The notes: generated by a model not told the origin, from the sequence alone. Shown: positions 26,034 to 35,372, numbered from the stretch's first letter. The stretch is DNA of 64,000 bases from Pseudomonadota bacterium (GCA_023412805.1 JAEZRM010000028.1:80032-144031); one strand, 5' to 3'. Program-made: numbers and translations.

Positions 26034-27431
26034 ATGGAGAACGCACCGGCTGGAGCGGTGGGCCCTCCATTGAACTTCGTTCCGAAAAATCCGATCGAGA
26101 GCGCGCTCGCCGAGATCCTGGCCGAGATCGGTGCGCCGGCCTGGGTCATCGATGTGGAACGCGGCACCATCGCGGGGGCCAACGGGCGCGGCAGCGCCGT
26201 CTGGGGCATTCCTACCACTGCGCCCGTGCTCGACAGTGTCGTGCCAGCGCTCCGGGCTCTGCGCTCGCGGTTTGCCCAAGGCTCGTTTCTCGAAACGACG
26301 ACAAGCACGATCGAGCCGCTGAAGTTCTGGACCACGAACGGTATCCGTACGCTCTCGTGTGAGGTCCGCACGCTCGACGATAGGGCCGGGCCGGGCTTGC
26401 TGCTGGTTATCGCGGGGGCCCTCACGAAACCTGCGCTCGAGCGAAGGACTGTGCAGCGCAGGGACGTCCCCCTTTCCACGGATGCCCTGCGTGCGAGGAT
26501 GGCGCCGGCACCGCGCACGGAGGTGCCGGAACGCATTCGGCCCGCGCCCGGCCCTGCGCCCGATTCAGCAGCGAGCTCCGCATCGGGCCCGCCGGTCAAC
26601 GACATGGAGACGCTGCGCGAGATTGCGCGGCGCATCCGCCAGGGTTCCGCGCGCATCACAGCCGGTGTCGATGCGCCGGCGAACCAGGATGACGCGCCGG
26701 TCCCTCCGGCTCCGCCAGTGCGCCCGCCGGCGCCGCCCCGTGCCCCTGAGCCGGCACGCGAGCCGACCGTCGATGAGCAGCGCGCCCATCTCGCGCACGA
26801 AATCCGGACACCGCTCGCGGCCATCGTCTCCCTCGCGGAGGTCATTACGGAAGAGCGTCTCGGACCCTGGCCGAACGAGCGTTACCGGGGTTATGTTCGC
26901 GACATCCTCGCGAGCGCGCGACATGGCCTGGACGTGGTGGATGGCATTCTGCGGGATGCGCCGGCCCACGCCGGAGAGACGCGCGACTTCGCCGAGATCG
27001 ATCTCAATGCCGAGGCCGAGGCGATCGCCACATCACTACAGCCGCTCGCCGAGAAGTCCGGCGCGCGGCTCGAGGCAGCGCTCGTCGGCGGCCTGCCGCG
27101 TGTCACTGCGGACCGGCGCAATGTCCGCCAGATGCTGCTCAATCTGGTCTCCAACAGTATCAAGCATGGCGGGCCGTCGGTGCGCATCAAGGTCACGACC
27201 GGCTACGAATTGAGTGGCGAGGTGTGGATCGAGGTCGAGGACAATGGCCCGGGTCTGCCAGTGGCGGCGAAGGGAGCGGCCGGGGCGGCGGCACCGCGCA
27301 AAGCCGGCCTCGGCTTGCCGCTCACGCGCTCGCTTGCTGCGGCGAACGGTGCGCGCCTCGATCTCAAGAACCGGCCGGGCCGCGGTGTGCGCGCGCGGCT
27401 GGTGTTTGGCGGCGACCGTCATTCGCGCTGA
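26034..27431 (+). CDS. Cytoplasmic sensor histidine kinase
   Basis: 465 residues from MENAPAGAVG. There is no membrane segment. Residues 20-130 look like a divergent PAS-type sensor domain. A Pro/Ala-rich linker follows (about 155-245). HisKA contains AHLAHEIRTPLAAIVSLAEV with phospho-acceptor His255. The ATPase domain has the N box (NLVSNSIKHGG), G1 (VEDNGPGLP) and G2 (GLGLPLTRSLAAANG), so it should be active. The partner response regulator is not adjacent. Signal and target are unknown. Its stop lies 15 bases from the convergent hemY stop with no hairpin between. Confidence 0.85.
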   Translation: MENAPAGAVGPPLNFVPKNPIESALAEILAEIGAPAWVIDVERGTIAGANGRGSAVWGIPTTAPVLDSVVPALRALRSRFAQGSFLETTTSTIEPLKFWTTNGIRTLSCEVRTLDDRAGPGLLLVIAGALTKPALERRTVQRRDVPLSTDALRARMAPAPRTEVPERIRPAPGPAPDSAASSASGPPVNDMETLREIARRIRQGSARITAGVDAPANQDDAPVPPAPPVRPPAPPRAPEPAREPTVDEQRAHLAHEIRTPLAAIVSLAEVITEERLGPWPNERYRGYVRDILASARHGLDVVDGILRDAPAHAGETRDFAEIDLNAEAEAIATSLQPLAEKSGARLEAALVGGLPRVTADRRNVRQMLLNLVSNSIKHGGPSVRIKVTTGYELSGEVWIEVEDNGPGLPVAAKGAAGAAAPRKAGLGLPLTRSLAAANGARLDLKNRPGRGVRARLVFGGDRHSR

Positions 27432-27446
27432 CGTCGTGGCCGGATC

Positions 27447-29036
27447 TCAGGCAGCCGTTCCGGTCTTGGGCGCAGGTTTCGCGCGCGGCGCGGGCTCGTC
27501 GTCCTCGATGCCGGGATCGTCAGGCGCGCGCGTCGGAATGTAGGGCTCCGATGCGGCTCCATTCGAGCGTGGTGGACTGACCGGCTTCGGCGCTGGATGC
27601 GGTTCGGTGACCGGAACCGTGCGCACTTCGACGGTCTGCGGCACGTCATCGTCCGCGAGGGGCTTGGCTTCGATGACCTTCTCGTTCTTCGCTTCGCCGA
27701 GGGCCATCAACTCCTCGAGCTTGGCAAGAGCGAGCTCTTCATCCTGCGTGCCCTTCTGTTCGATGGGCACTTTCCACTGGAAAGCATCGAGCGTGCCGGT
27801 GACCGGCGAGATCGCGGCCCAGCGTTCGGCAACGACGCCGTCGGCCGTCCAAGCGGGATCGCGCGGTGCATTGGCGGCGCGCGCCAGCCATTCGCGCACG
27901 CGTCCGGCATTGCCGAACTGCTCGCCCTCGATCCGCGCCATGAGCGTGCACACGCGTTGCGAGAGACGGCCGTCGATGAGCGGGGCCAGCGCCTTGCGCG
28001 CTTCCGTCCAGTCGTGCGCCTCGATGGCCGCGTGTGCGACGGCGATCGGCGCCTCGACGGAGTGCGGTGTCGCGCGTGCAAGGTTCTTCACGCGCTCGAG
28101 GCGATCCTTCGGGCTGTCGCCCGGGCGTGCGTGCGCATATGCGACCGCGAGATCGGGATGCGGCGCGCGCTTCCACGTCTGCTCGATCACGCGGGCAACC
28201 TTGCCCGTTTGGCCGCGCGAGGAGAAAATCCGGCCCGCGATGGCGCCGGCCTCCACGAGATCGGGCGCGAGGCTATGCGCCTCCATGGCGAGGGCGAGAG
28301 CCTTCTCGGCATTGCTGTCCTCGAGCCCCTGGGCCTGTGCCGTGAGGATGACGGCGCGCCGGCGATCCGCAACCGGCTTCTCGAAGTGACCATTACGCCT
28401 GCCGGCCGCGAGCGTATCCAGCGCACCCGCCCAGTCGGAGGCCCGGCACTGCAACTCGAAGAGTGCGTCGATCGGCCAGCCTAGCTGCGGATTGAGACGG
28501 AGCGCGCGCTCAGCGAACTGGCGCGCGGCCTCGTGCTCGCCTTCCCGCTCGGCTTCGAGGAAGAGGCCGCGCAGGCCGAGCTGTTCGGTTTCCTTCGACC
28601 CGAGCATGGCCTCGAAGATGCGGCGCGCCGTGGTGCGGTCGCCTGAGAGTTGCGCTGCCTGCGCGCGCAGGAGGTGGGTCAGCGGCTCATTGGGGAGTGC
28701 CTTGCGCGCCTGGATGGCGTGGCGCGTGGCCTGCGAACGATCACCGGCGCCGATGGCGATCATGCCGCTCGAAAGCGCTTCCAACCCGCGTTCCTGACGG
28801 CGACGATTGACGATGCGGCCGACGGCAGCCGGGCTGTTCCACAGTTGACGCAGCAGCGACCAGAGGAACACGGCGATGCCGATCACAAATGCGAAAATGA
28901 CGACGGCACGGAAGACAGTCGTTTCGATCTCATAGCCCTGCCAGACAAGCACCATCTGGCCGGGACGATCCGCGAGCCACGCAAGACCGGTCGCGAGCAG
29001 GCCGACGCCGACGAGATACAGGATGAGGCGGATCAT
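27447..29036 (-). CDS. hemY: HemY-like TPR membrane protein
   Basis: 529 residues. Two N-terminal membrane helices (about 1-22 and 42-64) with the HemY_N region are followed by tetratricopeptide repeats to about residue 400. A Pro-rich disordered tail ends in DDEPAPRAKPAPKTG. HemY proteins sit beside heme biosynthesis genes across proteobacteria; their exact function is unsettled and they are distinct from the Bacillus enzyme of the same name. Its ATG overlaps the stop of the Mic60-like gene, so the two are co-translated. Confidence 0.9.
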   Translation of the reverse strand: MIRLILYLVGVGLLATGLAWLADRPGQMVLVWQGYEIETTVFRAVVIFAFVIGIAVFLWSLLRQLWNSPAAVGRIVNRRRQERGLEALSSGMIAIGAGDRSQATRHAIQARKALPNEPLTHLLRAQAAQLSGDRTTARRIFEAMLGSKETEQLGLRGLFLEAEREGEHEAARQFAERALRLNPQLGWPIDALFELQCRASDWAGALDTLAAGRRNGHFEKPVADRRRAVILTAQAQGLEDSNAEKALALAMEAHSLAPDLVEAGAIAGRIFSSRGQTGKVARVIEQTWKRAPHPDLAVAYAHARPGDSPKDRLERVKNLARATPHSVEAPIAVAHAAIEAHDWTEARKALAPLIDGRLSQRVCTLMARIEGEQFGNAGRVREWLARAANAPRDPAWTADGVVAERWAAISPVTGTLDAFQWKVPIEQKGTQDEELALAKLEELMALGEAKNEKVIEAKPLADDDVPQTVEVRTVPVTEPHPAPKPVSPPRSNGAASEPYIPTRAPDDPGIEDDEPAPRAKPAPKTGTAA

Positions 29037-30715
29037 TGCTTGGCATCCTTCGCCGCGGGCGCTGCCCCGAGTGACGACTTGAGCTGGCGATCGATATTGA
29101 CGATAGCCTCTTCGACGGACTGCCGCGCCGCGACCTTGTCGAGCCAGGCGCGCGTCGGGCCGGTCACGCTTTTTGCCGGCAGCGTCTTGGCATGGCGCAT
29201 GACATCGGCGAGGCGGCCGTCATTGAGAGCGCTTTCCATGCGTGCGACGGTTGCTTCGACGGACGTGTCGTCGGCGTCGGGCGTCAGCTTGCGCACGCGC
29301 ACGATGGTGCGGGCGCCTGACATCAGCCGATCCACGACCGAAGCGTCAGCCTGCTCGGCATCGGCATCGATGATCGCGCTCGTGAGCGGACGGAACTGGC
29401 GCGCGAGATCGGCGATCGTCGGCAGGCCGTCGTCCTGATAGCGCTGCAGAACGGAGAGATCGAGACGGTTGCCGGCAACCTTGCGCACTTCCGCGAGCTC
29501 GGCCGTGAAGGCGCCGCCGCGGTCGATGGCGCGCTTGAGATTGCCGAGTTCAAGCGACAGTACAATGCGCTCGGCATTGCTCTGGCGGTCGGCCTCGGCC
29601 TTCAGCACCTCGGAGACGCTGCCTTCGAGCTTGGCGAGGCGCGCGGCCGCGGGTGCTACGGCGGCGCTGACATCGGCAGGCTTCGCCGTCTCGCGCCGGA
29701 GCGTGTCGAGCGCAGCCTTCAGCGTTGCGATCTCGTCCTGAGCCGAGCGTGCGATCTCCGTAAGGCGGTCGCTGTCGCCCTTGAGCTGATCCACGCGCTG
29801 CGTCGTGCGCGTCACGTCGGATTTGAGAGTCGTCACTTCGCGATCAATACGTTGCGTGCCCGAGCGCGCGGCTTCTGCGGCTTCTGCCGTCGAGGCGAGC
29901 TTGTTCTCGATCTCGGTTCCCATGTCGCGACGCGCAGCGGCGAGGCGATTGGTCAACGCGGTCTCCAGATCGGCGATGCGCCCGGTGATCTGCGCGAGTT
30001 GTGGAATCGGCCCGGCGCCCTTCGGATCGGCGAGCGCTGCAGCGGCAAGGGCCGAGAGCCGCTCCTCCATCCGCGCGAGACGCTCGGCGTCACTGCCTGG
30101 ACCGGTGCGACTTGCGAGCTGATCCTTCAGTGCTTTGGTCTCGCCATCGAGCCGCACCTGTCCTTCGCCGAGGCCGGGGATGGCGGCGGTGATGCCTTTG
30201 AGCTGGTCGACGCCCTGCTCCAGTCCGGCGAGACGCTTGGCGACGTCTGGCGACACTACGGGCTGTGCCGCCTTGCGCGCGGCATCTTCGAGTGCGGCGA
30301 GACGCTGCCCGACTTCGGGAGAAGCCTTCGACGTGTCCGGCCCACCGAGCCCGAGCAGGGGGCCTGCGAGAAGCACGAGCGCGCCGCCGACAACGCCGGC
30401 AACCGTATGCGAGACGATCGAGCCAAAGCCGCCGGACTTCGCAGGCGGGACAGCAGTTGATTTGCTTGCGGATGCGGCAGACGCACTCGACGCGGCAGCA
30501 GCGCCAGTCTTCGGTGCCTCCGCCTTCTTGCTGTCGGCGGCGACACTCGCCGCGGCACCGGCAACCTTCTCGGCCGTCGCGCGCTGATCCGTCGATGGGC
30601 TTGCTGCCGCGCTCGGTGCTGCTGGCTTCACCGGCTCCGGTTTGATCTCGGTTGCCTTGCCTTCGATCGTCGCGTGCGGCCGCTTCGGACCTGAACCCTG
30701 CGTGCCGTTCGTCAT
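29033..30715 (-). CDS. Mitofilin-domain protein (alphaproteobacterial Mic60)
   Basis: 560 residues. A disordered Ala/Lys/Pro-rich cytoplasmic N-terminus leads to a single membrane helix (about 100-124, VAGVVGGALVLLAGPLL). A long coiled-coil region (about 135-400) precedes the C-terminal mitofilin signature (about 440-530). Bacterial Mic60 homologues are found beside hemD and hemY in alphaproteobacteria and are thought to shape intracytoplasmic membranes and contact outer-membrane proteins, as Mic60 does at mitochondrial crista junctions. The hemC-hemD-mic60-hemY order is conserved here. Confidence 0.9.
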   Translation of the reverse strand: MTNGTQGSGPKRPHATIEGKATEIKPEPVKPAAPSAAASPSTDQRATAEKVAGAAASVAADSKKAEAPKTGAAAASSASAASASKSTAVPPAKSGGFGSIVSHTVAGVVGGALVLLAGPLLGLGGPDTSKASPEVGQRLAALEDAARKAAQPVVSPDVAKRLAGLEQGVDQLKGITAAIPGLGEGQVRLDGETKALKDQLASRTGPGSDAERLARMEERLSALAAAALADPKGAGPIPQLAQITGRIADLETALTNRLAAARRDMGTEIENKLASTAEAAEAARSGTQRIDREVTTLKSDVTRTTQRVDQLKGDSDRLTEIARSAQDEIATLKAALDTLRRETAKPADVSAAVAPAAARLAKLEGSVSEVLKAEADRQSNAERIVLSLELGNLKRAIDRGGAFTAELAEVRKVAGNRLDLSVLQRYQDDGLPTIADLARQFRPLTSAIIDADAEQADASVVDRLMSGARTIVRVRKLTPDADDTSVEATVARMESALNDGRLADVMRHAKTLPAKSVTGPTRAWLDKVAARQSVEEAIVNIDRQLKSSLGAAPAAKDAKQ

Positions 30716-30810
30716 CGCCGCCTCATCCTTCCACTACGCGATACTAGACCCGGTCGGCCATCGCGAGACATGCGCTTAGTCAAACGCGTCTGAAAATCGC
30801 CTTAAGTGTC

Positions 30811-31557
30811 TTAGGTAAAGTTCTGATTGTCCAATCTATCTGCAACCTGTTCGATCAACTCGAGAATAGCATTCAAGGTGGGCTTCTCTGCAATCTCCAC
30901 TGGCACGTCGCCGAGCGGCGCAAGGCTGCGGGCGACGGCATCCGAGAGGCACACATGGGCGATCTCGGCGGCAGCGTCCACCAGACCATGGCGCTTGATC
31001 AGGCCGGCATAAATGCGCGCCGTGCGCGGCGACATCAGCACCACACCGTCGATCGCGCCCTCGCCGATCGCCTCCCGCGTGCCCTCGCCCAGGGCCTCCG
31101 CCGCCTTCATACGATAGACGACGGGTCGCAGCACGCGAAATCCAAGTTCCCCCAGCTCACCGGCGAGGTCGCCGGCCAGGGCGTCACCGGCCAGATGCAG
31201 GATCAACCCGTCGGCCGGATCGAGCGTGCCGGCTATGGCGGCGGCGAACCCGCTCACTGATCCGGGGCCGATGGCAATGCGCTCGAATCCGAGGTCGCGC
31301 GCGATCTCCGCCGTGCCTTGCCCCACGGCGAAGAGCGGGATGGCTAGCGCATCATGCAGATAGGGCGACTGCGCGAGGGAGCGGAGCGCGTTGCGGCTCG
31401 TCGCAATGAGCGCGGTGACGCCATCGAGATCGTCGATCGCCTCCGGCATCAAATCGGCTTCCATCAACGACTCGACGACGGCCTCGTGCCCGAGCTCTTC
31501 GAGCAGGCCCTTGAGCTTCGTGCCCTCGGGTTCCGGTCGCGTCACCAGGAAGAACAT
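30811..31557 (-). CDS. hemD: Uroporphyrinogen-III synthase
   Basis: 248 residues from MFFLVTRPEPEGTKLKGLLE, whose ATG overlaps the hemC stop (ATGA). HemD proteins are poorly conserved, but VTRPEPEG at the N-terminus, ALIATSRNALRSL, LFAVGQGTAEIARDLGF and VVLMSPRTARIYAGLI are the expected elements of the two Rossmann-like lobes. It closes hydroxymethylbilane to uroporphyrinogen III with D-ring inversion. The gene order after hemC supports the assignment. A 95-base gap separates it from the mic60 start. Confidence 0.93.
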   Translation of the reverse strand: MFFLVTRPEPEGTKLKGLLEELGHEAVVESLMEADLMPEAIDDLDGVTALIATSRNALRSLAQSPYLHDALAIPLFAVGQGTAEIARDLGFERIAIGPGSVSGFAAAIAGTLDPADGLILHLAGDALAGDLAGELGELGFRVLRPVVYRMKAAEALGEGTREAIGEGAIDGVVLMSPRTARIYAGLIKRHGLVDAAAEIAHVCLSDAVARSLAPLGDVPVEIAEKPTLNAILELIEQVADRLDNQNFT

Positions 31558-32519
31558 CAGCTGTGCGCTCCGAAGAAGCCGGGACCGGCTTGCGCGAGCA
31601 GTTCCTCCGCAGCCTCGGTCGCGAGCTGTACGGCGGCCGCGGGCGAACCCTTGCGGCTTGTTGCGTGACTTTCCTTGCCATCCGGCGTCAGGATCTCGCC
31701 GTGGAATGTGAATGAGCCGTCGCTGAGCGTGCCGAGGCCTCCGATCGGTGTGCGGCATGAGCCTTCGAGGCGCGCGAGGAAGGCACGCTCGGCCGTCACG
31801 CAAAGCGACGTTGCGGTATGATTGAGCGGTGCGAGCAGCGTGTTCGTGTCCTCATCGTCGAAACGACATTCGATGCCAATGGCGCCCTGTGCCACGGCCG
31901 GCAGCATGACATCGTGGGGTATGGCGGCCGTGATGCGGTCCGATAATCCAAGTCGGTTGAGGCCGGCGACGGCGAGCAGAGTCGCATCGACGACACCCTC
32001 GCCGAGCTTGCGAAGTCGCGTTTCAACATTGCCGCGATACGTCACGACCTGAAGATCGGGCCGCGCGCGGCGAAGCTGCGCTTGCCGCCTCAATGAGGAC
32101 GACCCCACCACTGCACCTTGGGGCAGCGCATCGAGGCTCGCCCACTTCACGCTGATGAACGCATCACGCACGTCCTCGCGTTGCAGCATGGCGGCAATGG
32201 TCAGGCCATCGGGCAGCGCCGTCGGCATGTCCTTCATGGAGTGAACGGCGAGGTCGAGCGACCCGTCCAGCAGACCTTCCTCGATTTCCTTGGTGAAGAG
32301 GCCCTTGCCGCCGGCTTCGCTCAACGGGCGGTCCTGGATGCGGTCGCCGGTCGTGCGGATCACGACGATCTCGATTTCGCTCTCGTCGAAGCCATGAGCC
32401 GCTATCAGCAGACGCTGGACCTCCCGCGCCTGGGCGAGTGCCAGGGCCGAGCCACGAGTGCCGATGCGGAGCCGCGGTTGTTGCAAGATGTCCTCGGTCG
32501 ATGCTACCGGAGCGCGCAT
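31557..32519 (-). CDS. hemC: Porphobilinogen deaminase (hydroxymethylbilane synthase)
   Basis: 320 residues from MRAPVASTEDILQQ; the frame opens 16 codons earlier. RIGTRGSALALAQA begins domain 1, AVHSMKDMPTALPDGL is the conserved arginine/lysine-rich loop, and GSSSLRRQAQL follows. Cys255 in LEGSCRTPIGG binds the dipyrromethane cofactor. It polymerises four porphobilinogen units. It is the first gene of a hemC-hemD unit and diverges from tsaD with about 70 bases between starts, which must hold both promoters. Confidence 0.96.
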   Translation of the reverse strand: MRAPVASTEDILQQPRLRIGTRGSALALAQAREVQRLLIAAHGFDESEIEIVVIRTTGDRIQDRPLSEAGGKGLFTKEIEEGLLDGSLDLAVHSMKDMPTALPDGLTIAAMLQREDVRDAFISVKWASLDALPQGAVVGSSSLRRQAQLRRARPDLQVVTYRGNVETRLRKLGEGVVDATLLAVAGLNRLGLSDRITAAIPHDVMLPAVAQGAIGIECRFDDEDTNTLLAPLNHTATSLCVTAERAFLARLEGSCRTPIGGLGTLSDGSFTFHGEILTPDGKESHATSRKGSPAAAVQLATEAAEELLAQAGPGFFGAHS

Positions 32520-32589
32520 AAGAGCGCCGCGCCGGCAGTCTATGCCTGCCCGCGGGGCGCGATGCAAATGCTTCCATCAGCAGGCACGC

Positions 32590-33696
32590 GTGAACGACGA
32601 TCCGGCGACCCAAAAGGGGTGGACCCAATTCGTTCTCGGCATCGAGACGAGCTGCGACGAAACCGCCGCAGCCGTCGTTTCGCGCACGTCTGACGGAAAG
32701 GGCCGGATCCTTTCCAGCGTCGTGCGCTCACAATGGGAGCAGCATCGCCCCTATGGCGGCGTCGTCCCGGAGATCGCGGCGCGGGCGCACGTCGAATGCC
32801 TCGATGAGATCATCGCCGATGCATTGCGAGAGGCGGGGATCGGCTTCGGCGAGCTTTCGGCCGTCGCGGCGACGGGTGGGCCTGGGCTGATCGGTGGCGT
32901 GCTCGTCGGGCTGACCGAGGCCAAGGCCATTGCGCTCGTGCATGATCTGCCCTTGATCGCCGTCAACCATCTCGAAGCACATGCGCTCACTGCGGGGCTG
33001 ACCGAGAATCTGCAGCCGCCCTATATGCTGCTGCTCGTTTCCGGCGGCCATACGCAGCTTCTCCTTATCGAGGACGTCGGGCAATACGTGCGTCTCGGCA
33101 CCACGATAGACGATGCGCTCGGCGAGGCCTTCGACAAGACCGCGAAGCTGCTCGGGCTTTCGCAGCCGGGCGGGCCGTCGGTGGAGAAGGCCGCGCGTGG
33201 TGGCCGCACGGATCGCTTCAGCTTGCCGCGCCCAATGCTTGGCCGTCCGGAGCCGCACTTCTCGTTCGCCGGTCTGAAGACGGCCGTGCGGCTAGCGGCG
33301 CAGGCTGCCGCGCCGCTCGACGATCAGGCGATCTCGGATCTTTGCGCCTCCGTCGAGCAGGCCGTCGTCGAGAGCGTCGTCGATCGCACGCGAACGGCGC
33401 TGCGGATTGCGCGTGCGCGCGCTGCTGTCGACGTGTTGGTCGTGGCGGGCGGCGTTGCGGCGAACCAGCGCCTGCGCGGCGGGCTCGCGGATCTCGCAGC
33501 GCGCGAGGGCGTACGTCTTTCCATTCCGCCGATCGCGCTCTGCACCGACAACGCGGCCATGGTCGCCTGGGCCGGCGCCGAGCATCTTGCTCGCAACAAT
33601 ACGAGTGCGCTCGATTTTGCCGCGCGCGCCCGCTGGCCGCTCGATGCGGAGGCGACGCCCGTCATCGGGTCAGGGCGGCTCGGGGCGAAGGCTTAG
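32590..33696 (+). CDS. tsaD: tRNA N6-adenosine threonylcarbamoyltransferase
   Basis: 368 residues from a GTG start (VNDDPATQKGW); upstream in-frame ATGs would extend into the hemC promoter region. VLGIETSCDETAAAVV is the ASKHA-fold N-terminus. NHLEAHA gives the metal-binding histidines and LVSGGHTQ the phosphate loop. GGVAANQRLR and LCTDNAAMVAWAG complete the family set. It performs the last step of the t6A37 modification of ANN-decoding tRNAs, with TsaB/C/E encoded elsewhere. Adjacency to hemC is a long-standing alphaproteobacterial arrangement. Confidence 0.96.
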   Translation: MNDDPATQKGWTQFVLGIETSCDETAAAVVSRTSDGKGRILSSVVRSQWEQHRPYGGVVPEIAARAHVECLDEIIADALREAGIGFGELSAVAATGGPGLIGGVLVGLTEAKAIALVHDLPLIAVNHLEAHALTAGLTENLQPPYMLLLVSGGHTQLLLIEDVGQYVRLGTTIDDALGEAFDKTAKLLGLSQPGGPSVEKAARGGRTDRFSLPRPMLGRPEPHFSFAGLKTAVRLAAQAAAPLDDQAISDLCASVEQAVVESVVDRTRTALRIARARAAVDVLVVAGGVAANQRLRGGLADLAAREGVRLSIPPIALCTDNAAMVAWAGAEHLARNNTSALDFAARARWPLDAEATPVIGSGRLGAKA

Positions 33697-33775
33697 TCGC
33701 TGCTGGGAGGGACATCCTCCCGGACCTACCTGCCTGCAACACCGATTGTTCGCGACGCACTCCAAGTCCATAAAA

Positions 33776-33826
33776 GACGGGGGTTCGGGGGTGTCCCCCG
33801 ATTGGGGCGTGGGGCGAAAGCCCCGC
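33776..33826 (-). repeat. GC-rich terminator-like repeat, copy 1
   Basis: Two abutting hairpins, CGGGGG-TGT-CCCCCG (33786-33800) and GGGGC-GAAA-GCCCC (33811-33824). Read on the minus strand they are followed by AACCCCCGTCTTTT. The same arrangement in the same reading sense occurs at 56726-56787. It lies in a 313-base gene-free gap downstream of both tsaD and the convergent thiolase gene. Confidence 0.7.
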
Positions 33827-33827
33827 T

Positions 33828-33873
33828 CGTGGCGAAGCCACGAAGCAAAACGCAGCGCCTTTCGAGCGCTGCG
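33828..33873 (-). terminator. Pair of hairpins in the tsaD-thiolase gap
   Basis: CGTGGC-GAA-GCCACG (33828-33842) and the 8-bp stem CGCAGCGC/GCGCTGCG (33851-33873). On the minus strand the second is followed directly by TTTTGC, so it could end thiolase transcripts. Confidence 0.5.
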
Positions 33874-33937
33874 CTTCCAAGTTCAAGCGGTCGCCGCGAA
33901 CCAGCAGCCCGCGGCGTCATACGCTTCGCTGTCTGCA

Positions 33938-34005
33938 TGGCCGCCGCGGGCATAGCACTACGTTCGAAGGCGATAGCACCCCTTCCCAGCAGCCCGCGGC
34001 AACAA
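33938..34005. repeat. Convergent-gap hairpin repeat, copy A
   Basis: The stem arms are GCCGCGGGC (33943-33951) and GCCCGCGGC (33992-34000), with a 40-base loop that contains GCACCCCTTCCCAGCA. It matches copies at 41367, 41448 and 50963 over its length. A right-arm fragment (CCAGCAGCCCGCGGC) also occurs at 33901-33914. It sits just beyond the thiolase stop. Confidence 0.75.
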
Positions 34006-34009
34006 AGAA

Positions 34010-35212
34010 TCAAGCCCGCTCGATGACCATGGCAATGCCCTGGCCGACGCCGATACACATGGAGACGAGCGCGTACTTGCCGCCCGTGCGCTGAAGCTGG
34101 CGCGCGGCGGTGAGCGCGATGCGCCCGCCCGAGGCGCCGAGCGGATGGCCGAGCGCAATGGCGCCACCATTCGGGTTCACGCGGCTATCCGTGAAGTCGA
34201 CGTCGAGACCCTTGAGACAGGAGAGGACCTGCGCCGCGAAGGCCTCGTTGATCTCGATGACATCCATGTCCTTGATGTCGAGACCGGCGCGCTCCAGTGC
34301 CTTCTTCGCGGCGGGCACCGGACCGAAGCCCATGGTGCGGGGCGGCACGCCCGCGACGCCCGATGACACAATGCGCGCGATCGGCTTTGCGCCCGCCTTG
34401 TCGCCGGCCTTGCGGCTCGCGAGGAGCAGCGCCACGGCGCCGTCGTTGATACCCGAGGCATTGCCGGCCGTCGTCACGCCGCCTTCGAAGAGCGGACGCA
34501 GTTTCTTCAGCCTGTCGAGTGTCGTCTCAGGGCGCGGATGCTCGTCCTCCGTGATGACCACATCCGGCTTGCCGCGCGTGCCGGGAATGGTGATCGCGCT
34601 CAACTCGCCCGCGAAGAAGCCATCGGCCTTGGCCTTGGCATAAGACTGCTGCGACTTGATCGCGTAGGCATCGCAGTCCTCGCGCGAGATCTGGAAATCG
34701 CGGGCGAGATTGTCGGCGGTCTCGGGCATGGAATCGGCGCCGAACTGCTTCTCGATCTTCGGATTGGGAAAGCGCGCGCCGATGGCGCTGTCGAATACCT
34801 TGAAGTCCTTGCCGAAGGCCTGCTCACTCTTGCCGACGACGAAGGGCGCGCGCGTCATGCTTTCGACGCCGCCGGCGAGGAACACATCGCCCTCGCCGCA
34901 GGTGATGGCGTGCGCCGACGAGATGATGGCATTGAGGCCCGAGCCGCAGTTGCGCTGAAAGACGGCGCCCGGCACGTCGATAGGCAGGCCCGCGAGCAGG
35001 ATGGAATGGCGCGCAATACAGCGGCTGTCCTCGCCGGCCTGGCTGGCGCAACCGACGTTCACATCGTCGATGGAGGAGGCCTCGAAGGATGAGCGGCCGA
35101 CGACCTCTTTGATGACGCTCGCGAGCATGTCGTCCGGGCGGACTTTCGAAAGGCTCCCGGCATGGCGACCGAAGGGCGTGCGTGCGCCGTCATAGATGTA
35201 AGCGTCGAGCAT
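34010..35212 (-). CDS. Acetyl-CoA acyltransferase, 3-oxoadipyl-CoA thiolase type
   Basis: 400 residues of a type II thiolase. Active-site residues are Cys89 (QRNCGSGLNA), His356 (GGAIALGHPLG) and Cys386 (SMCIGVGQG). MGFGPVPAAKKAL and DSRVNPNGGAIAL resemble PcaF/PaaJ enzymes, which cleave 3-oxoadipyl-CoA to succinyl-CoA and acetyl-CoA, more than the PhaA encoded later in this window. No other beta-ketoadipate gene is adjacent, so a general beta-oxidation thiolase remains possible. An IclR regulator, a family that often controls pca genes, lies 3 kb away. Confidence 0.85.
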   Translation of the reverse strand: MLDAYIYDGARTPFGRHAGSLSKVRPDDMLASVIKEVVGRSSFEASSIDDVNVGCASQAGEDSRCIARHSILLAGLPIDVPGAVFQRNCGSGLNAIISSAHAITCGEGDVFLAGGVESMTRAPFVVGKSEQAFGKDFKVFDSAIGARFPNPKIEKQFGADSMPETADNLARDFQISREDCDAYAIKSQQSYAKAKADGFFAGELSAITIPGTRGKPDVVITEDEHPRPETTLDRLKKLRPLFEGGVTTAGNASGINDGAVALLLASRKAGDKAGAKPIARIVSSGVAGVPPRTMGFGPVPAAKKALERAGLDIKDMDVIEINEAFAAQVLSCLKGLDVDFTDSRVNPNGGAIALGHPLGASGGRIALTAARQLQRTGGKYALVSMCIGVGQGIAMVIERA

Positions 35213-35281
35213 TTGCGTCTCCTTCCTGAGATGTCAGATTGTTGGCGCCAACATGCCACGCCGCGACGGCCTGCGCGAGGG

Positions 35282-35359
35282 CTAGTGTCCCGATTCCGAA
35301 GTTCGCCAGACTTCGATGCTGGTGTCGCGAGCGAACTTCGGAATCAAAAGGGACACTAG
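35282..35359. repeat. Bulged inverted repeat, TAGTGT family, copy 1
   Basis: The left arm is CTAGTGTCCC plus GATTCCGAAGTTCGC (35282-35306). The right arm is the exact complement (35331-35359), interrupted only by a 4-base AAAA bulge between the 15- and 10-base parts. The spacer is 24 bases. No coding sequence lies inside. It resembles a miniature inverted-repeat element. Confidence 0.75.
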
Positions 35360-35372
35360 AAACATACATTTG

